A stretch of 27,929 nt of DNA from Chloroflexota bacterium (GTDB taxonomy: Bacteria; Chloroflexota; Anaerolineae; Anaerolineales; UBA4823): assembly GCA_012798185.1 (NCBI GenBank), contig JAAZNS010000414.1, positions 1 to 27,929 on the forward strand, read 5' to 3'. The position numbers and the translations under genes were made by a program. This document shows, in pieces, positions 24,142-27,929 of the stretch. Under the pieces are notes generated by a model. The model was not told the DNA's origin. It saw only the letters and a program-made list of their open reading frames with translations, and ran no database searches. Each line of letters starts with the position of its first letter. Position 1 is the stretch's first letter.

Positions 24142-24385
24142 ATAAGCACAGAGATGTTGTGCTCGTTGATCGCATTCGGCATAAGCTTTTTGAAGAATTG
24201 CTCCTGCCCTTCATCTACTGTGGTGATAAATGCAAGGTTGGTAGAAACCAGGTATTCTGCGCACCATAGAACCACCGCACATGGCAGCAAGAAAATATCC
24301 TTTGGATGAATGCCAACCAGGACGTTAACTTTCTGAAACAATGCTTTTGCTCAGTTGTGATAGAGGGAAAGTCATGGCAAACGAT
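24142..24385. other. Degenerate spacer after the pseudogene
   Basis: No supported gene. The minus strand is open for 67 codons (24341 to 24138) from a TTG without a ribosome site; the translation includes AEYLVSTNLAFITTVDEGQ and resembles nothing I recognise. It adjoins the aminotransferase relic and is most likely decayed sequence from the same rearrangement. Confidence 0.45.
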
Positions 24386-24443
24386 AATAGCAACTATTAA
24401 AACAGTTGCTATTCGTTATATTTCAGGATAATTGTATTATAAT
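24386..24443 (+). promoter_or_regulatory. Palindromic operator and -10 box of the XRE-cupin gene
   Basis: AATAGCAACT (24386-24395) and AGTTGCTATT (24404-24413) form a perfect ten-base inverted repeat around an eight-base spacer. TATAAT lies at 24438-24443 with no good -35 box, and a third related half-site AATAGTTGTT overlaps and follows the -10. The position suggests autoregulation by the XRE protein encoded 57 bases downstream. Confidence 0.65.
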
Positions 24444-24500
24444 AATAGTTGTTCAATGGATATCGATTCATTCTAAACTGGCAACAAGGAATTTACGGGA

Positions 24501-25220
24501 ATGACCAATTCAATCTCACCTCCCAATTCAAAGGGAAATCCCCAACAGAGCCGCGGGCGTAAACGCAAAGATTTCATCGATGTCCTGCAGCACGATCAGG
24601 CTAATAGACCTATCACATCGGTGGATATAGGACAACGGCTGCGGGAAATCCGTTCTGAACGCGGCATTTCTATCCGCGAATTAGCCCGTAAAAGTAAGTT
24701 GAATGTCAACACAGTCAGCGCTATTGAAAATGGAAAGAACTCACCCAACGTGGAAACCCTACAGCAATTGGCCTTTGCCCTGGGGATACACATTGCCGCG
24801 TTTTTTGAAGATAACACGCCAAATAAAAAAATCGCCTATTACCAGCTCAACCAACGCCCAAGAATTGCTTTCGCTCATGGCGTGCTGGAAGATCTGAGCG
24901 CCGGAATGTCGGCGCGCGGCATCGAAGCATTCCTGGTGATGCTCAAACCCCATTCCAACAGCGGCGATAACCTGATGGTTCACACCGGGCGCGAGGTGAT
25001 CTTCTGTTTGGAAGGGCAATTAACCTACACCATTGAAGATCAGGTCTTTTTGTTGAACCCAGGCGACAGCCTGTTCTTTGAAGCGCACTTGCCGCATCGT
25101 TGGCAAAATAATGGCGCCACCCCCACCCGCTCGCTGCTTGTGATCTGCCCAGCCGACGAACAAGATCGCCCAACAGAACAGCATTTCGTACCCCCAACAA
25201 CCAGCCTGGATGAGACTTGA
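24501..25220 (+). CDS. XRE-family transcriptional regulator with cupin sensor domain
   Basis: A 239-residue repressor/activator. A basic N-terminal tail precedes an XRE helix-turn-helix at about 43-103 (IGQRLREIRSERGISIRELA, VNTVSAIENGKNSPNVETL). A C-terminal cupin 2 domain at about 143-215 shows HTGREVIFCLEGQLTYTI and NPGDSLFFEAHLPHRW, which bind a small ligand or metal. ATG at 24501 has AAGGA ten bases upstream. Regulators of this type usually control an adjacent transporter or catabolic gene, here the TauE/SafE-type exporter beginning 44 bases after its stop. Ligand unknown, possibly a sulfur compound given the neighbours. Confidence 0.93.
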   Translation: MTNSISPPNSKGNPQQSRGRKRKDFIDVLQHDQANRPITSVDIGQRLREIRSERGISIRELARKSKLNVNTVSAIENGKNSPNVETLQQLAFALGIHIAAFFEDNTPNKKIAYYQLNQRPRIAFAHGVLEDLSAGMSARGIEAFLVMLKPHSNSGDNLMVHTGREVIFCLEGQLTYTIEDQVFLLNPGDSLFFEAHLPHRWQNNGATPTRSLLVICPADEQDRPTEQHFVPPTTSLDET

Positions 25221-25263
25221 AGTATTGAAACAAACTTGAGAGCATCATAGGAGACTAACCATT

Positions 25264-26058
25264 ATGTTGCATACTGTATTGATCGTATCGATTATCTTTG
25301 TGCTCACGGTTATTATGATCATGAGCGGACGCGGCGGCGGTAACTTTTATGTCATTGCGCTGGTGCTTGCGGGAGTTCCGGTTCACACGGCTTCCACAAC
25401 CAGCCAGTTCATTTTAGTAGCCAGCGCGCTTGCCGGAGCGCTGGTTTTCGGAAAGGCAAAGACCATGTCCTGGCCGCTGGTGTTATTTTTCGGTGGGTTG
25501 AATGCATCCATGGCATTTATCGGTGGATTTCAAGCCCATTTGTTTGCGGGTCAAACGTTAAAGATCATTTTATCGATCATTCTGGCGATTGCCGGCGCTG
25601 CCATGCTGCTCCCAGAGAAGCAAGCATCCAAGACTGCCGTTTCACGCTTTGGCTATTGGAATATTGTGGAGAAAGAAAATTGGTATGTGATCAACTTATG
25701 GGTGGCTGTGCCTTTGACCCTGGCGACCGGCTTCTTCTCTGGTATGGTGGGCATCTCTGGCGGCTCGTTTCTAGTGCCGCTGATGGTGGTGGGTTGCGGG
25801 GTTCCCATGCGGACAGCGGTTGGAACTGCAACGGCTATGCTCGCCGCTACGGCATTGACAGGCTTTGCGGGTAACGCCCTACATGGCGGTTTTGATCCGG
25901 CTTTGGCGATCCCATGTGGTGTTGTTGCCATCATCGGCGGTCTGATCGGCGGCAGATTTGCGCTGAAAACAAAACCGAAAAAACTCAAAACGATTTCAGG
26001 CATCATCACCATCATAGCTGCTGTGCTGATGATGGTGAACACATTGGCTGGCAAATAA
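25264..26058 (+). CDS. TauE/SafE (TSUP) family membrane transporter
   Basis: A 264-residue polytopic protein with about eight membrane segments and the two-fold internal repeat of the TSUP family. The repeats show at GGGGNFYVIALVLAGVPVHTAS-like N-terminal sequence and FFSGMVGISGGSFLVPLM (about 158-175) with VPMRTAVGTATAM. The family exports or imports sulfite, sulfonates, thiosulfate or other small organosulfur anions across the cytoplasmic membrane. ATG at 25264 has AGGAG upstream. Flanking XRE-cupin, rhodanese and ferredoxin genes support sulfur-anion traffic, but the substrate and direction are undetermined. Confidence 0.9.
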   Translation: MLHTVLIVSIIFVLTVIMIMSGRGGGNFYVIALVLAGVPVHTASTTSQFILVASALAGALVFGKAKTMSWPLVLFFGGLNASMAFIGGFQAHLFAGQTLKIILSIILAIAGAAMLLPEKQASKTAVSRFGYWNIVEKENWYVINLWVAVPLTLATGFFSGMVGISGGSFLVPLMVVGCGVPMRTAVGTATAMLAATALTGFAGNALHGGFDPALAIPCGVVAIIGGLIGGRFALKTKPKKLKTISGIITIIAAVLMMVNTLAGK

Positions 26059-26068
26059 TTCTTCTATA

Positions 26069-26226
26069 GTGAACATGTACAAAAACGTTTCTTGCTGTTG
26101 CTGGAGGGATTGTTGTTTATGCATGACAGGCTGTACGCCATGGGGAGCGCACCCTCCACCAGGATTCTCATATCGATCATTACCAACAAGTTTATCCTCA
26201 TCAATTAATAATTCAGGAGAAAAGAA
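26069..26226 (+). pseudogene. Possible frameshifted small membrane-protein remnant
   Basis: Between the transporter and rhodanese genes, one frame reads FLAVAGGIVVYA before a TGA. A neighbouring frame supplies a plausible start EHVQKRF, and the frame from ATG 26075 is Cys-rich but runs into the rhodanese gene. The fragments resemble a membrane segment of a small protein such as the DUF2892 proteins that often accompany rhodaneses, but no intact frame exists. A second reading, MHDRLYAMGS..., from ATG 26119 behind GGAGGG gives 29 residues. Weakly supported. Confidence 0.25.
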
Positions 26227-26616
26227 ATGGAAAATCAATCGTTTGACAAATGGCTGGCAAATCTCGACTTGAGCTTTTGGGGCACGGGGCAGCACAAGGT
26301 AACGGCAGCCCAATTCTTTGAACGGCAGCAGAGCGAAGGCGCAGTATTGTTGGATTTACGCTCGCGTGATGAGGTGGGGCAACTGGCTTTACCTTTTGCA
26401 TTGCATATCCCAATCAATGAGCTGCCTATCCGTTGGCAAGAAGTGCCCAGCGATCGCCTGGTGGCTACTTTTTGTTCATCGGTCACCCGCGCTGTGGTGG
26501 CCTGGGTTTTCCTGCAGTTGCATGGATTAGAAAAAGTGCGCATCTTAGATGCTCGCTACAACGATTTGACCGAGGAACTCTTACCGGGAAAAGTCTATAA
26601 GCGCATCTATAAGTGA
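26227..26616 (+). CDS. Rhodanese-domain sulfurtransferase
   Basis: A 129-residue single rhodanese domain in the cytosol. Family marks are VLLDLRSRDEV (about 40-50), ALHIPINELPIRW (about 58-70) and the active-site loop FCSSVTRAVVA with catalytic C83, which carries a persulfide. The C-terminus LPGKVYKRIYK is typical of short rhodaneses. ATG at 26227 has AGGAG at about 26213-26217. It likely shuttles sulfane sulfur in concert with the neighbouring TSUP transporter and ferredoxin. Confidence 0.93.
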   Translation: MENQSFDKWLANLDLSFWGTGQHKVTAAQFFERQQSEGAVLLDLRSRDEVGQLALPFALHIPINELPIRWQEVPSDRLVATFCSSVTRAVVAWVFLQLHGLEKVRILDARYNDLTEELLPGKVYKRIYK

Positions 26617-26628
26617 TTACTTGAACCA

Positions 26629-26674
26629 GCCTGGCACATCAATGCTGTACTGATTGGCAGGTAGTGTGCCAGGC
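26629..26674 (+). repeat. Hairpin between rhodanese and ferredoxin genes
   Basis: GCCTGGCACA (26629-26638) pairs perfectly with TGTGCCAGGC (26665-26674) around a 26-base loop, which can itself pair CAAT with ATTG. There is no uridine run. It ends 14 bases before the ferredoxin ribosome site AAGGAGGT (26689-26696), so it may protect or modulate the downstream message. Confidence 0.6.
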
Positions 26675-26700
26675 AAGCAAACCATAAGAAGGAGGTAGAA

Positions 26701-27081
26701 ATGAGTGGCAACCACTGTGTTAAATTCTGGCATGGTATTCCGCGCGATGAAATCTTGTGGCAGCCACTGGTGCAATCCTGCCTGTGCGACGGCTGCGGGT
26801 TGTGCGTAACGAGCTGCCCGGCTAACGCGCTTTCATTCGATTTCGAACTAAAGCTCCCCTTTGTAGAACCAATGCGCTGCCTGGTAGGCTGCTCGATCTG
26901 TGCATCAATATGCCCTAACCAAGCCATTTTAATACCAGATTTTCAGACACTCAAGGATATCATCGAATGTCATCATCTAGAAGTAACCGCCCGCAAGGAA
27001 TTAAAAAGCCATCGGCGGCGATATAATAGCATGTTACCGCAAGCCTACGGTACCAACGACCTGGATGATCTCCATAACTGA
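26701..27081 (+). CDS. Two-cluster [4Fe-4S] ferredoxin-type protein
   Basis: A 126-residue protein with two [4Fe-4S] motifs, C29/32/35/39 (CDGCGLCVTSCP) and C60/64/67/71 (CLVGCSICASICP, with a one-residue longer first spacing). C6 and C27 are extra cysteines. The N-terminus FWHGIPRDEILWQP and a basic, helical C-terminal tail distinguish it from simple bacterial ferredoxins. ATG at 26701 has AAGGAGGT four bases upstream. It probably carries electrons for a sulfur-related reaction of the upstream genes; the partner enzyme is not encoded in the window. Confidence 0.9.
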   Translation: MSGNHCVKFWHGIPRDEILWQPLVQSCLCDGCGLCVTSCPANALSFDFELKLPFVEPMRCLVGCSICASICPNQAILIPDFQTLKDIIECHHLEVTARKELKSHRRRYNSMLPQAYGTNDLDDLHN

Positions 27082-27607
27082 AGGTAGAAAAATCGCTTTA
27101 GTTGATAGCAATATCATAATTAAGATTTCTTTACTTCTTTAGCTTGAATATCATTGTGCAAATCCCATAGATGCCTTTTCCCATAATCTGTACAATTGCG
27201 TCAGATTTCGAAATTATTAACTCTGCTAGTGAAGTGTAAAGATATCCTGGTTATAACAGGCGAATTTCTGCCATCATTACAAAATAAAATAGCTATTGGC
27301 ATTCTTCAAGAGCGGTATTTATTAATTTTATGTGATTATAAATATATCTCTTACTCCCAACTGACTACACCAACAACCAAATCTTATAATTTACCAAACA
27401 AACGGTAGAGCTCCAACAACACAGTATGGTATTTTCTTACTAATTCAAACCTTTTAATTATCTTGTCTTGTCAAGATGTCGGGTTGGATTATTCTAATCT
27501 CCTATAAGTCTCTTTCAACTTGCAAGTTGATAATTTTTCAAAAAGACCAATGACATTATTCACTCAAAAATCAAGGATAAGGAGACATAATCATATTACT
27601 AAAACTC
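27082..27607. other. 526-base intergenic region, no supported gene
   Basis: AT-rich with no credible coding region; an open frame at 27196-27408 begins with TTG, lacks a ribosome site and has no recognisable similarity. The region contains a perfect 16-bp palindrome TCAACTTGCAAGTTGA (27515-27530) followed by TAATTTTTC, and an 11-bp palindrome TCTTGTCAAGA nearby (about 27465-27475). These may be a weak terminator and an operator. Confidence 0.55.
27515..27530. repeat. Perfect 16-bp palindrome
   Basis: TCAACTTGCAAGTTGA is completely self-complementary, lies about 80 bases before the ArsR promoter and is followed by TAATTTTT. It could be a protein-binding site or part of a weak terminator; neither is established. 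Confidence 0.5.
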
Positions 27608-27656
27608 TTGACAAAGAACATGGATAAGCCTATAATATATTCGGAATAACGAATAT
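27608..27656 (+). promoter_or_regulatory. Consensus promoter and operator of the ArsR-family gene, copy 2
   Basis: TTGACA (27608-27613), 17-base spacer, TATAAT (27631-27636), then the palindrome ATATTCG-GAATAA-CGAATAT (27637-27656). The palindrome overlaps the expected transcription start and the ATG at 27655, so a bound repressor would block initiation. The leader would be only about a dozen bases with no ribosome site, implying near-leaderless translation. Confidence 0.88.
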
Positions 27657-27929
27657 GTCATCACAAAAACTAACACCCTCCCCTCAAAAAATCTCCAAGC
27701 TTTTCCGCCTTTTAGGACAGCCTTCTCATCTGGAAATTTTGCTGGCTATTGGGAAGGGGGAAGCCTGCGTGTGTCATTTAAAAGCGGCAACAGGATATCG
27801 GCAGGCTTATATCTCACAACACTTAATGGCTTTACGCCGGGAGGGTTTGGTTTCTTTTCGGAGGGATGGTCGAAATATCTATTATCGCCTTATTAATAGT
27901 AGTCTACTCGATGTAATCTTTGAAGCCGC
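27655..27929 (+). CDS. ArsR/SmtB-family transcriptional regulator (3' end outside window)
   Basis: The first 91 codons of a winged-helix repressor; the gene runs off the window edge. Visible are helix alpha-1/2 (PQKISKLFRLLGQPSHLEIL), the CVC pair C38/C40 (GEACVCHL), the recognition helix region (RQAYISQHLMALRREGLV) and wing (SFRRDGRNIYYRL). The CVC pair sits where ArsR-type sensors have ELCVCDL, a thiol site for As(III), Cd(II) and similar metals; a persulfide-sensing role is also thinkable beside a rhodanese/TSUP module. It starts inside its own operator. Its first about 30 codons and promoter are duplicated at 23649-23795. Confidence 0.92.
   Translation, partial: MSSQKLTPSPQKISKLFRLLGQPSHLEILLAIGKGEACVCHLKAATGYRQAYISQHLMALRREGLVSFRRDGRNIYYRLINSSLLDVIFEA

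Noticed and set aside
24138..24341. 67-codon minus-strand open frame
   Set aside because: TTG start without ribosome site, immediately next to a pseudogene; no family recognised, so noted only as degenerate spacer.
26119..26157. In-frame TGA after FLAVAGGIVVYA as a selenocysteine codon
   Set aside because: No start in the same frame, no evident SECIS-like stem immediately downstream and no known selenoprotein match.
26069..26272. Cys-rich 67-codon + strand frame (CCCWRDCCLC) as a metal-binding peptide
   Set aside because: GTG start without ribosome site, and it reads out of frame into the rhodanese gene; the cysteines arise from TGT/TGC repeats of a shifted hydrophobic frame.
27196..27408. 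70-codon + strand open frame in the last intergenic region
   Set aside because: TTG start, no ribosome site, AT-driven composition rich in Leu/Ile/Lys/Tyr and no recognisable domain.

Overview
The window looks like a chromosomal segment of an anaerobic, AT-leaning bacterium, most likely Chloroflexota (Anaerolineae-like). The pointers are a lipoprotein sugar-binding protein with a long Pro/Ala/Glu/Thr/Val linker after the lipobox (a style common in that phylum), a tungsten-type aldehyde:ferredoxin oxidoreductase (AOR), a group 4 membrane [NiFe] hydrogenase and abundant low-potential iron-sulfur proteins. The taxonomic call is inference; no rRNA or marker gene is present. Nearly all intact genes are on the + strand.

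Region A (80-10700) is one long co-directional catabolic cluster. It holds a creatininase-fold hydrolase, a zinc alcohol-dehydrogenase-type enzyme, a complete ribose/inositol-type ABC importer (two-cassette ATPase, two permeases, lipoprotein binding protein), two different metal-dependent TIM-barrel hydrolases, a cupin and a transaldolase-family enzyme. The dehydrogenase plus creatininase-like pair resembles the dehydrogenase/ring hydrolase pair of the Thermotoga inositol route, so import and ring opening of a cyclic polyol or keto-sugar is a reasonable hypothesis. The full gene set does not match a textbook pathway.

Region B (10701-13769) is a 733-base AT-rich gap followed by a cytosolic GAF histidine kinase, a NarL/LuxR-type response regulator and a small receiver-like protein that has lost its phosphorylation residues. 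Region C (13779-23135) starts with two short palindromes and encodes a four-cluster ferredoxin, AOR and a MoaD/ThiS-like protein, with a MITE-like element between the last two. A seven-gene group 4 [NiFe] hydrogenase follows: two antiporter-like subunits, then NuoB-, NuoH-, NuoI-, NuoC- and NuoD-like subunits. Both nickel-binding CxxC motifs are intact. The layout suggests aldehyde oxidation feeding electrons through ferredoxin to an ion-pumping, H2-evolving complex, under the adjacent two-component system.

Region D (23136-24480) is a graveyard and integration scar. It contains an orphan YD-repeat (RHS) fragment, the 3' half of a tRNA-Arg gene without its 5' half, and an ArsR-type promoter/operator with the ArsR N-terminus fused to a decayed class V aminotransferase. 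Region E (24386-27929) carries a palindromic operator, an XRE-cupin regulator, a TauE/SafE-type exporter, a rhodanese and a two-cluster ferredoxin, which together look like a small sulfur-handling module. The window ends inside an intact ArsR-family gene whose consensus promoter and operator are the undamaged copy of those in region D.
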